A stretch of 13,471 nt of DNA from CAZAMI01 sp964627805 (GCA_964627805.1 CAZVLA010000027.1:1-13471); one strand, 5' to 3'; positions 6,318-12,598 are shown, counted from the first letter of the stretch. Translations and numbers: made by a program. Notes: a model not told the origin generated them from the letters alone.

Positions 6318-6974
6318 GTGAGGGTTGAGGACGTACTTAATGATGTTAAGTTAAGTAAATTCACTGGTAGGGTATGTATTAAGGGCTATGGAGGCTACCC
6401 CGAGGTTGATGTTGAATTCATTAATGGTGAGGGGGTAGCCTGTAGGGGTTTTGATGAGAGGGGGAACATAGTTGAGGGTCAGGACTGCGTAGACTTACTG
6501 GGTAGGTTCTTAGGGAGTAATGAATGCATCATAGAGGTTACTGAAGTACCTATGGAGTTAATCATGGTTGATATTAATGAGTACCCATCATCAGTTATTA
6601 AGGAAGTTACCGAAGTACCTGAAACACCTAGGGAGGAGGCTGTACTTGAGGGCTTCACGTATGAATGCCCCGATCCCTACGTCTTGATTAAGGTGCTGAG
6701 GAGTGCTGAATTATGGAGGGTCATTAGGGAGTTACGTAGTGGTGTCGACGTAATTAACTCAGTATTTAGTGAATTAGGTGGTGAGGCTTCAGTAATATAC
6801 GTTAAGTTTAGGGGTGATGGTCTAGAGTGTAGGGTATTGATTGATGTTGGGGGTAGTAAGGCGTACGTATCGTGTGTTAGGGATGGTGAGGAGGTCTGCG
6901 GCGAGGAGGCATTACCTCTACTTAAGGAGGTTTTTAGGGAGTCCTACGTAATGTACTTAAGTAAAAAGAGCTGA
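6318..6974 (+). CDS. Uncharacterised protein, possibly DUF2226/PATAN-like N-domain
   Basis: 218 residues, not firmly recognised. The N-terminal 75 residues (LSKFTGRVCIKG, VDVEFINGEGVACRGFD, ECIIEVTEVP) have the short-strand pattern seen in PATAN/DUF4388-type and archaeal DUF2226 proteins, where a small domain signals through protein contacts; this is a guess from pattern. A linker rich in Glu, Pro and Val (about 85-105) contains EVTEVP twice (residues 72 and 95 region). A second alpha/beta domain follows, ending in a helix. No signal peptide or membrane helix is seen. GTG at 6318 is the only usual start in this frame after the TAA at 6255; ATG at 6316 stops at once. The ribosome binding site is weak (GGGGGAGGA about 27 nt away). 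It is the last gene of the roadblock/V4R cluster and converges on the AhpD-like gene, with 9 nt between stops. Confidence 0.72.
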   Translation: MRVEDVLNDVKLSKFTGRVCIKGYGGYPEVDVEFINGEGVACRGFDERGNIVEGQDCVDLLGRFLGSNECIIEVTEVPMELIMVDINEYPSSVIKEVTEVPETPREEAVLEGFTYECPDPYVLIKVLRSAELWRVIRELRSGVDVINSVFSELGGEASVIYVKFRGDGLECRVLIDVGGSKAYVSCVRDGEEVCGEEALPLLKEVFRESYVMYLSKKS

Positions 6975-6983
6975 TCTTAATCC

Positions 6984-7313
6984 TCAAATCTTACCTAATG
7001 CCTTAAGCACGGGTATTATGTACATTAGTGAAGGTCCGCCACCCATCAGTACAGCTACCCAAGCAGCCTCGATGATCTCCTCGGGCTTAGCACCTGCTTC
7101 TAAGGCCTTCTTAACGTGGAACTCGATACACCACTCACACTCCGCCTTAACAGCTAATGCTATAGTTATTAGTTCCTTAGTTTTAGTGTCTAGGTAGCCC
7201 TTACCCTCAACAACCTGAACTAACTCACCGAATACGCTCATGTGCTTCGGGAAGTTCTCCTTCATGTACTTAATAAGTGCTTGAATCTCCTTCTGAAGCT
7301 CCTCGGAACCCAT
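6984..7313 (-). CDS. AhpD-like carboxymuconolactone decarboxylase family protein
   Basis: 109 residues, all one CMD domain. KTKELITIALAVKAECEWCI holds the proton-relay glutamate (Glu47) and the CxxC pair (Cys59, Cys62), followed by His66 in FHVKKALEAGA. EEIIEAAWVAVLMGGGPSLMY closes the helical bundle. The CxxC...H arrangement is that of AhpD-type peroxidase partners rather than of true gamma-carboxymuconolactone decarboxylase, so a thiol-based redox or peroxide-defence role is likely. The ATG at 7313 follows GAGGGGGG by 8 nt. It is divergent from the aldo-keto reductase (110 nt apart) and may share a control region with it. The physiological partner is unknown. Confidence 0.9.
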   Translation of the reverse strand: MGSEELQKEIQALIKYMKENFPKHMSVFGELVQVVEGKGYLDTKTKELITIALAVKAECEWCIEFHVKKALEAGAKPEEIIEAAWVAVLMGGGPSLMYIIPVLKALGKI

Positions 7314-7346
7314 GAATTAACCCCCCTCAGAATTAGTGAGGATGAG

Positions 7347-7355
7347 AATAAATAA
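7347..7355 (-). promoter_or_regulatory. Probable TATA box of the AhpD-like gene
   Basis: TTATTTATT on the minus strand, centre about 38 nt before the ATG, predicts a start near 7325 and a 12-nt leader made up mostly of the GAGGGGGG ribosome binding site. A CTTAAAT at 7386-7392 on the plus strand is a weaker candidate for the divergent aldo-keto reductase. Confidence 0.45.
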
Positions 7356-7423
7356 CTTAGCTCTTAAGCGTCCTTAGTAACCACGCTTAAATCCTGTGAG
7401 GGTAAGTCTAAGTAGGTGAGTCA

Positions 7424-8242
7424 TTGGTTAAGTACCCCATCGACTACAGCGATAGGAAACCATTAGGTAGTACGGGTGAGTACGTAGTAGCTATCGGTGT
7501 AGGTACTTGGGCTATCAGGGACTACAGTAGAGCTAAGGAAGCATTGATTAGGGCTATTGAGTTAGGTCTCAACATGATAGATACTGCCGAGATGTATGGT
7601 AGTGGTAGAGCTGAGGAACTCATTGGTGAGGTTATTAAGGCTGTAGGGAGGGATAACGTATTCGTAACTACTAAGCTATACCCACACAGATTCACTGATA
7701 GGTACACAGCCATTAAGGCAGCTAGAGCTAGCTTAAGGAGGTTAGGTATTGACTGCGTAGACCTCATACTGATTCACTGGCCAAACCCTAACGTACCTAT
7801 TAGTAAGCAGGTTAGGGCGCTTGAGGCCATAGCTGATGAGGGTTTGAGTAGGTACGTAGGTGTTAGTAACTTCAGTAGTGATGAGTTAATTGAAGCTATC
7901 GAATCAACTAGTAAGTACGATATAGTAGTTAATCAGGTTAAGTACAGCGTACTTGATAAGCGTATTGAGGACGACTTACTACCTACGTGCATTAGGTACA
8001 GAGTCACTATACAGGCCTACACACCCATAGAGCGTGGTAGGGTCTGTGATATCAACTTAATTAAGGAGATTGGGAGGAGGTACGGTAAAACACCTGTTCA
8101 GGTAGCCCTTAACTACCTAATCTCGAGACCTTACGTAACAGCCATACCTAAGTCAGAACGTACTGAGAGGATTGAGGAGTTTAGGGGTGCTTTAGGTTGG
8201 AGGTTAGAACCTAAGGATATTGAGTTACTTGAGAAGCTGTAG
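7424..8242 (+). CDS. Aldo-keto reductase
   Basis: 272 residues, a typical short archaeal aldo-keto reductase (TIM barrel, NADPH-dependent carbonyl reduction). The catalytic tetrad is present: Asp53 and Tyr58 in NMIDTAEMYGSGRAEELIGE, Lys84 in VFVTTKLYP, and His118 in DLILIHWP. The barrel is further marked by RYVGVSNFSS, VNQVKYSVLD and the phosphate-binding end TAIPKSERTERIEE. The start is TTG at 7424, with AGGTGAG ending 3-4 nt upstream; no ATG or GTG is better placed. It is divergent from the AhpD-like gene, consistent with redox or detoxification work. The natural substrate cannot be read from the sequence. Confidence 0.93.
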   Translation: MVKYPIDYSDRKPLGSTGEYVVAIGVGTWAIRDYSRAKEALIRAIELGLNMIDTAEMYGSGRAEELIGEVIKAVGRDNVFVTTKLYPHRFTDRYTAIKAARASLRRLGIDCVDLILIHWPNPNVPISKQVRALEAIADEGLSRYVGVSNFSSDELIEAIESTSKYDIVVNQVKYSVLDKRIEDDLLPTCIRYRVTIQAYTPIERGRVCDINLIKEIGRRYGKTPVQVALNYLISRPYVTAIPKSERTERIEEFRGALGWRLEPKDIELLEKL

Positions 8243-8272
8243 GTAGTACTGACTAATCCATTAAGTAGGGCA

Positions 8273-8284
8273 TGAACTAGTTCA
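8273..8284. repeat. 12-bp perfect palindrome after the aldo-keto reductase gene
   Basis: TGAACTAGTTCA is self-complementary, 30 nt past the stop. It could be a hairpin at the transcript end or a binding site, or chance. Confidence 0.25.
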
Positions 8285-8295
8285 CAGCATTAGAT

Positions 8296-8317
8296 ACCCT
8301 AACCACTTAGGAATTCA
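8296..8317 (+). repeat. Copy 1 of a 22-nt intergenic sequence shared with 13111-13132
   Basis: ACCCTAACCACTTA is identical to the copy at 13111, followed by GGAATTCA here against AGGAATCA there. Both copies lie downstream of plus-strand genes (54 and 72 nt after the stops). A shorter CCTAACCACTT occurs after the V4R gene at 5553-5563. It may be a 3'-end or processing motif. Confidence 0.35.
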
Positions 8318-8585
8318 GGCGCTTAATATAGCTTAAGTGAGTGAATAACTAAGCCTCAGTTACGTGTAGGATTTACTTACTAAATTCACAGGGGGCTAGC
8401 TAATATCGGATAATTAGTTTCTATACTTACTACTCAATAAATGATTTAGTATAATGAAATAGTTTTTAAGTAATCCTAATTAATTTTATCAGGTTTTTAT
8501 GGAGTGATTTACCTATGGTATTATCATTTCTTATCATTAATTTAGTCCTGAGTTAACATTGAGGTTACTCGTTTTAGTTAATTAG

Positions 8586-9302
8586 TTACTTATTAATTAT
8601 TTTCTCGATCTCCTCTCTGAGTTTCTTGAGTGCTGTCGGTGTTATTAGTATTAGGTCTTCGTCTTGGTAGAGCCCGTCTAAACTTACTTCTGTTATTTCG
8701 TTTTCTGGTACTTCTTCTTTCTTTGGTGCTAGGTTTGGTATGTGTATTCCTAATTCCTTACTTACTAACTTAACTGCTTTCCAGCTGTCGCTGTCCCATC
8801 TTAGGTAAGCTACTACTCTATCATACCTCCATCCATGCCTCCTTAAGTACTGACTTAGTCTTTCCTTAAGTACCTCTACGTAAGCTTCCTTAATCTCTGG
8901 TGTTTCGTACTTTGGGTTCCAGTCGTAGGCGCAGTAGGGCCAGTACTCGTCTAGGTCCCTAGGTACTACTCCTGCGTTCGTTACTATTACCTCATGTATT
9001 AACCCCTTGAGTAGGTAGTCCTTAATTGCTGACCTTATGGCGTAGTGTATGTATGACTGACTGTATGGCTTCCCGTAAGCGCATGGGAGTATGAGTGCTA
9101 GTTCGTACCTCTCCTTAGGTGGTTCGTAGGTCTGAATTAACTTCCTGAATCCCTCCTCGAAGTAGGGGTTTATGAGGTACTTAGTGCCTACGCCTCTTAA
9201 GTATAGTCTCTGATTCGTACTTACCCAGTCAAGCTCACTACCGTCCCACACGACCTCAGGTGCTTTGAGGTGCTCCTTACTAACTAACTCGCGGCTCCCC
9301 AT
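8586..9302 (-). CDS. ArcS-like (DUF5591) protein, probable archaeosine synthesis
   Basis: 238 residues. The key element is PCAYGKPYSQSYIH at residues 73-86, which fits exactly the motif PC-x3-KPY-x2-S-x2-H described for archaeosine synthase ArcS. It is followed by IHEVIVTNAGVVPRDLDEYW and PYCAYDWNP, also typical of the ArcS core (DUF5591). In Euryarchaeota ArcS attaches lysine to preQ0 at position 15 of tRNA and the radical SAM enzyme RaSEA then forms archaeosine. This protein is only the core: the TGT-like and PUA domains of full-length ArcS are absent, so tRNA must be held another way. The ATG at 9302 has TAGGTG 6 nt upstream. It is the last gene after a radical SAM gene (55 nt) and a 7-deazaguanine-type transporter. 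The family match is strong; the exact reaction is inferred. Confidence 0.82.
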   Translation of the reverse strand: MGSRELVSKEHLKAPEVVWDGSELDWVSTNQRLYLRGVGTKYLINPYFEEGFRKLIQTYEPPKERYELALILPCAYGKPYSQSYIHYAIRSAIKDYLLKGLIHEVIVTNAGVVPRDLDEYWPYCAYDWNPKYETPEIKEAYVEVLKERLSQYLRRHGWRYDRVVAYLRWDSDSWKAVKLVSKELGIHIPNLAPKKEEVPENEITEVSLDGLYQDEDLILITPTALKKLREEIEKIINK

Positions 9303-9357
9303 ACAGACACCTAAGCATGACTTTACTCACGAGTGTGAAGTAGTTTTCCCCTATGCA

Positions 9358-10050
9358 TTAGCTTGGCTTCTCAAATACCCACTCCTCCTCTTCACCCCAG
9401 TCAACTAGGTCTGCGCTCCTCTCTAGGTACTGAGCTAGTTCCTTACTGACTGGCGCTTCGTTCGGGTGGTTAGGTAGGTACTTCCTGTACTTAATAGCTA
9501 TGACTCCGTCGAATAGCTCCTTGAACTTAGTTACTGACTCCACGACCTTACTCTCCGGTAACCCCTCCATACCGAATAGCACGTATATTATGAACTTGAC
9601 CGGCAGCCCCTCCCCCCTAACCTCCTTGCGCAGCTTAGCTAGCCTCACTACCTCGGAGTTAGGCATTCCCTTCCTTAAGTAACCCTCCCTAATCCCCTCA
9701 TCCCATACCTCAAAGCCCACCCTAACCACTAACTCCTTAGGCTTCATTAGGCGGAGTAGGTACTTCAGTGACTCCTTACTTACGTACTCACTCCTCTCCT
9801 CAACCTCGAATACCCTACCCTCAGCTAGTGGTGGGAGCCTCAGTACGGTGTCTAGGGGTAGTTCGTGGAATGAGCTACCATTGAATACTGCTACCCTCTC
9901 AACATCCTCCCTCCTAACCTCCCTTAGTGCGTCGTCGATGACCCTCCTGTTAGTCTCTATGATGTCCTTAATGTCTGTGGACTGCTCGAGAGAGAATGGA
10001 CAGAAGATACACCTACCCCACGAGCACGGGTAGGACTTGAGAATGACCAC
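9358..10050 (-). CDS. Small radical SAM protein, possible RaSEA counterpart
   Basis: 230 residues from GTG at 10050. KSYPCSWGRCIFCPF carries Cys9, Cys14 and Cys17, a Cx4Cx2C variant of the radical SAM cluster motif. It is followed by strands and helices of a partial TIM barrel (VERVAVFNGSSF, ELVVRVGFEVWDEGIREGYL with a GFE element, VKFIIYVLFGMEGLPES). Radical SAM enzymes use S-adenosylmethionine and a [4Fe-4S] cluster to start radical chemistry. Between a deazaguanine-type transporter and an ArcS-like gene, the natural role is the lyase step of archaeosine synthesis, but this is inferred from context. The start is uncertain: the frame stays open for 48 codons upstream to a TAG at 10197-10195, with coding-like sequence such as GVFRVRDRLGHRLV, yet has no ATG, GTG or TTG there. 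The GTG at 10050 has no good ribosome binding site and sits almost on the cluster motif. Confidence 0.75.
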   Translation of the reverse strand: MVILKSYPCSWGRCIFCPFSLEQSTDIKDIIETNRRVIDDALREVRREDVERVAVFNGSSFHELPLDTVLRLPPLAEGRVFEVEERSEYVSKESLKYLLRLMKPKELVVRVGFEVWDEGIREGYLRKGMPNSEVVRLAKLRKEVRGEGLPVKFIIYVLFGMEGLPESKVVESVTKFKELFDGVIAIKYRKYLPNHPNEAPVSKELAQYLERSADLVDWGEEEEWVFEKPS

Positions 10051-10150
10051 TAACCTATGCCCTAACCTATCCCTTACCCTGAAGACTCCTATCGTAGGTA
10101 CCCACCCTAAGCTAAGTACCGCTACCGAGGTGTAGAGTATTGCGCCTGAC

Positions 10151-10873
10151 CTACATAACGGTCCTGAAGGGCTTGATGCGTACCGCCTTCCTAGCTACGT
10201 GAACCCCTAAGTAGACGAAGGGCGTGTCTAGAGCAGCTATCAGTAACTTAACTAAGTACTGCCCGAGCACCATGTTAGGTATTAGTGACCAGCTAATCGA
10301 CACTCCCCCAACTAATGCTGGTAGTACGGCAAAGGCTAGGGTAATGAATATTGCGGTATCTATTAACTGACTGACGGCTGTGCTAGCGTTGTTCCTTAAC
10401 CACAGCCACTTACCCTCCGTCCTCCTACGCCAGAAGTGGAATGCCCACACGTCGTGGTGCTGACTAACTAAGTAGGCAGCTAATGACGCCAGAACTATGT
10501 TAGGTGGTGAAGCAACTAACCTCCTATAAACACCCTCAATACCTGACTGGAAGGGCGCTGTCGGTAAGGCTATCGCCGTCCATGAGTAGAAAATAAGTAG
10601 TAACTGAGTTAGGAAGCCTGCTTGAACTACGTAATTAGCTGCTCTCTTACCGTAAACCTCACCTATGATGTCCGTAGCTGTGAAGGTTACTGCGTAAGCA
10701 ACTACACCAGCAGGTACTAGGAGGTCAATACCGAGGAACCTACCTAAGTAAGCAACCTTAGCAGCTAGGAAGTTAGCTGCTGTTAAGCTAGTAATGAATA
10801 CACCGGTGAGGAACGCGAAGTACCTATCAATAACTAACCCCCCACCACCGCTACCCTCCCTAGTACTCACCAT
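10151..10873 (-). CDS. YhhQ/VUT family transporter (7-deazaguanine, queuosine-precursor type)
   Basis: 240 residues with about six hydrophobic helices. Family marks are TDIIGEVYGKRAANYVVQAG (residues 68-86) and SQHHDVWAFHFWRRRTEGKW followed by LWLRNNASTAVSQLIDT (137-173), close to the conserved blocks of COG1738 proteins. E. coli YhhQ takes up preQ0 and preQ1 across the inner membrane; an archaeal member next to an ArcS-like gene most likely imports preQ0 or a related base for tRNA archaeosine. The short Gly/Ser-rich N-terminus (about 15 residues) is probably cytoplasmic. ATG at 10873 has GGTGGTGG just upstream, and a box A lies at 10911-10920. It is the first gene of the probable three-gene transcript; the next recognised start is 100 nt away, though that reading frame is open right up to this stop. 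Substrate is inferred. Confidence 0.88.
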   Translation of the reverse strand: MVSTREGSGGGGLVIDRYFAFLTGVFITSLTAANFLAAKVAYLGRFLGIDLLVPAGVVAYAVTFTATDIIGEVYGKRAANYVVQAGFLTQLLLIFYSWTAIALPTAPFQSGIEGVYRRLVASPPNIVLASLAAYLVSQHHDVWAFHFWRRRTEGKWLWLRNNASTAVSQLIDTAIFITLAFAVLPALVGGVSISWSLIPNMVLGQYLVKLLIAALDTPFVYLGVHVARKAVRIKPFRTVM

Positions 10874-10910
10874 TAACCACCACCTAACCTTAGGTAAATC
10901 AATTAAGCAC

Positions 10911-10920
10911 GTATTTAAAC
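10911..10920 (-). promoter_or_regulatory. TATA box of the transporter/radical SAM/ArcS-like operon
   Basis: GTTTAAATAC on the minus strand is a near-consensus archaeal box A. Its centre, about 42 nt before the ATG at 10873, predicts a start near 10889 and a leader of about 16 nt containing AGGTGGTGG. Confidence 0.6.
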
Positions 10921-10948
10921 ATTACACCTACCTAACCTAATTGCACCA

Positions 10949-10963
10949 CTAATTACTAATTAG
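10949..10963. repeat. 7+1+7 inverted repeat upstream of the transporter promoter
   Basis: CTAATTA-C-TAATTAG is a perfect inverted repeat about 30 nt upstream of the operon's box A, a usual position for an activator site or distal operator. Low sequence complexity makes chance possible. Confidence 0.3.
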
Positions 10964-11012
10964 CTAGGTATGTAACTGAGGTTCTTAATAAGTTAATGAG
11001 TTACTCACGCAC

Positions 11013-11026
11013 CTTAAGTACTTAAG
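11013..11026. repeat. 14-bp perfect palindrome in the transporter/cupin divergent gap
   Basis: CTTAAGTACTTAAG is fully self-complementary, 111 nt before the cupin start and about 95 nt upstream of the transporter box A. The rest of the gap 10874-11136 has a possible plus-strand TATA element, GTTATTAT, near 11095-11102 and no recognised gene. Confidence 0.3.
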
Positions 11027-11136
11027 AGCATTTTGGAGTCGGTCCTAGCGAACCTCATCACACCTCAGGATGGTCCGGCCTCCCCACGAGTCAAGGTTAT
11101 TATCGCTTCCTAACCTATTAACTTCTGGTGGTTGGT

Positions 11137-11499
11137 GTGGGTCCCCAAGGTGAGTTAGTTAAGCACTATACTGAAGTTAATGAGGAGGTCGTACCCCCGG
11201 ACTTCGGTGAGGGGGTGACTATTAGGTGGTTAATTCGTGAGGAGGATGGTGCTAAATCATTCGCTATGAGGTACTTCAGAATAAAACCTGGGGGCTCGAT
11301 CAAGCCCCACACCCACCCTTGGGAGCATGAGATATTCGTACTTAGGGGTAAGGCTAAGGTATTAATAGGTAGTAGGGAGTACGTAGTTAGTCCCGGGTAC
11401 TTCATCTACATACCACCTAACGTCCTCCACGGATTCAGTAATGAGTGGGATGAGGATGCTGAGTTCCTATGCATGATCCCCATAAGACCCACTGCTTAG
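11137..11499 (+). CDS. Single-domain cupin protein
   Basis: 120 residues. Cupin motif 1 is GGSIKPHTHPWEHEIFVLRG, with His58, His60, Glu65 and the closing Gly71. Motif 2 is PGYFIYIPPNVLHGFSN, with His98 and Asn102. The three His and one Glu form a standard metal site, so a metal-dependent enzyme or small-molecule binding role is likely; the substrate cannot be told. GTG at 11137 is preferred over the in-frame GTG at 11128 because GGTGGT (11127-11132) then falls 4-6 nt upstream as a ribosome binding site, as in porA. It stands alone, divergent from the transporter operon (263 nt) and 114 nt ahead of the HEPN gene. Confidence 0.9.
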   Translation: MGPQGELVKHYTEVNEEVVPPDFGEGVTIRWLIREEDGAKSFAMRYFRIKPGGSIKPHTHPWEHEIFVLRGKAKVLIGSREYVVSPGYFIYIPPNVLHGFSNEWDEDAEFLCMIPIRPTA

Positions 11500-11562
11500 T
11501 AGCTCTAGCAACGACTCCCTAACCCCCCACAATACTTAAGGCATCAACGCCGCTACAGCAGG

Positions 11563-11571
11563 TATTAATTA
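11563..11571 (+). promoter_or_regulatory. Possible TATA box of the HEPN/MNT pair
   Basis: TATTAATTA lies about 47 nt before the GTG at 11614 and predicts a start near 11593, right at GAGGGAGG. Upstream at 11517-11541 a pyrimidine-rich CCCTAACC...ACTTAAGG follows the cupin stop and resembles the 3' motif at 8296 and 13111 with an insertion. Confidence 0.35.
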
Positions 11572-11613
11572 CGGTGTAGGTGGTTAATCATTGAGGGAGG
11601 TAGTTAGTTAGAG

Positions 11614-12033
11614 GTGCGTACTTACTTGCGTGAGGAAGCACTTAGGTGGCTTGATGAGGCCTTATGGGATTTAGAGACGGCCGAGATACTCCATCGTGAG
11701 GGTAGGTACAACGCAGCCTCGTTCTACGCTCACCAAGCAGCTGAGAAGGCTGTTAAGGCACTACTTTACCACGTTAATGAAGCCCCATGGGGCCGTAGCA
11801 TTAGAGTGTTACTTCAGAGGTACTTTAAGAAGGTAGGTGAACCTGCGAATGAGGAGTTACTTAGGTATGCTAGGGAGCTCGACCTCCACTACATACCATC
11901 TAGGTACCCCAACGCACACCCAGCAGGCACGCCTCATGAAGCTTACGATGAGGAGACCTCCAGAAGAGCATTAAGTGCTTCTAGAAAGATAATTGAGTAC
12001 GTTCGGAGGGTAATTACGCTTGGTAAGCAATGA
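11614..12033 (+). CDS. HEPN domain protein, toxin-like partner of MNT
   Basis: 139 residues, an all-helical HEPN domain. EEALRWLDEALWDLETAEIL (7-26), FYAHQAAEKAVKALLYH (37-53) and LDLHYIPSRYPNAHPAGTPH (89-108) are family marks. Arg97 and His102 make an R-x4-H pair as in ribonuclease-type HEPN toxins, although the HepT motif R-x4-H-x-Y lacks its tyrosine here (Ala104). HEPN proteins paired with MNT nucleotidyltransferases act as RNA-cleaving toxins in defence or stress modules. The start is either GTG 11614 or TTG 11626; GAGGTG at 11611-11616 would serve the latter. Its end overlaps the MNT gene by 14 nt, which indicates translational coupling. Catalytic activity is uncertain. Confidence 0.87.
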   Translation: MRTYLREEALRWLDEALWDLETAEILHREGRYNAASFYAHQAAEKAVKALLYHVNEAPWGRSIRVLLQRYFKKVGEPANEELLRYARELDLHYIPSRYPNAHPAGTPHEAYDEETSRRALSASRKIIEYVRRVITLGKQ

Positions 12034-12421
12034 CGTTCTTAAGGAGGTCGTGGAGAGGTTAGTACGTAAGTTAGGGGTTAAGGCGATCATACTCTTCGGT
12101 TCTAGAGCTAGGGGAGATTGGCTTCCCTGGAGCGACTACGACCTCCTAGTAATAGCTGACTTCAAGGAGAAGTACTTAGATAGGTTAAGACGCATTCTTG
12201 AGATCGTGAGTGACGTACCCGTCAATATAGAGCCTCACCCATACACCCTAGAGGAAGCTACTGAAATGCTTAGGAGGGGTAACCCAACGATCGTAGATGC
12301 TCTTGAGGAAGGTATAGTACTGTATGCTTCCAAGGACTTAGAGGTACTCAAGAAAATCTATAAGGAAATGAAGAGGAGAGGACTGAAGAGGAGCAACACC
12401 ACAATAATACTACCGAAGTAA
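12020..12421 (+). CDS. MNT-type minimal nucleotidyltransferase, antitoxin-like
   Basis: 133 residues. ILFGSRARGDWLPWSDYDLL gives the complete GS-x10-DxD motif (Gly27-Ser28, Asp39, Asp41) of polymerase-beta-like nucleotidyltransferases, so nucleotide and Mg2+ binding should be intact. The protein ends in a basic tail (KEMKRRGLKRSN). MNT proteins neutralise HEPN partners, in MntA/HepT by AMPylation. The start is TTG at 12020 with GGAGGG 9 nt upstream, overlapping the HEPN stop; a later GTG at 12050 is only 2 nt from AAGGAGG and is less likely. The HEPN-first, MNT-second order with overlap is common in thermophilic archaea. Confidence 0.88.
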   Translation: MVSNDVLKEVVERLVRKLGVKAIILFGSRARGDWLPWSDYDLLVIADFKEKYLDRLRRILEIVSDVPVNIEPHPYTLEEATEMLRRGNPTIVDALEEGIVLYASKDLEVLKKIYKEMKRRGLKRSNTTIILPK

Positions 12422-12598
12422 ATCAACGCCCCTAATCAGAGATACATACTCACGTAGTGTAGTTTACTTTAAGGATACTGAAGCCTCACTTTAGACTATT
12501 TAGAGTACACTCACTAAGTAACTACTTTCATACATCAAGATCTGTAGCAACATGTAAATTAATTAGTTAGTGAATCTATTGGGTTGAGTGTAAGAAAA

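Larger units (their letters stand above)
8243..8585. other. 343-nt A/T-rich gap between convergent genes
   Basis: The gap holds the palindrome at 8273-8284, the shared 22-nt sequence at 8296-8317, and T5 tracts at 8463-8467 and 8494-8498 that could stop plus-strand transcripts. A 13-codon frame, MVLSFLIINLVLS, at 8515-8556 follows GGAGTGAT by 6 nt; I do not call it as a gene. No RNA gene was recognised. Confidence 0.4.

Noticed and set aside
9500..10033. Plus-strand frames of about 60 codons at 9500-9682 and 9848-10033
   Set aside because: Antisense to the radical SAM gene; Ser/Leu/Thr-rich shadow products.
11030..11110. G/C-richer segment that might be a tRNA or small RNA
   Set aside because: I could find no T-loop (GTTCGA-type) sequence, acceptor stem or C/D boxes there.
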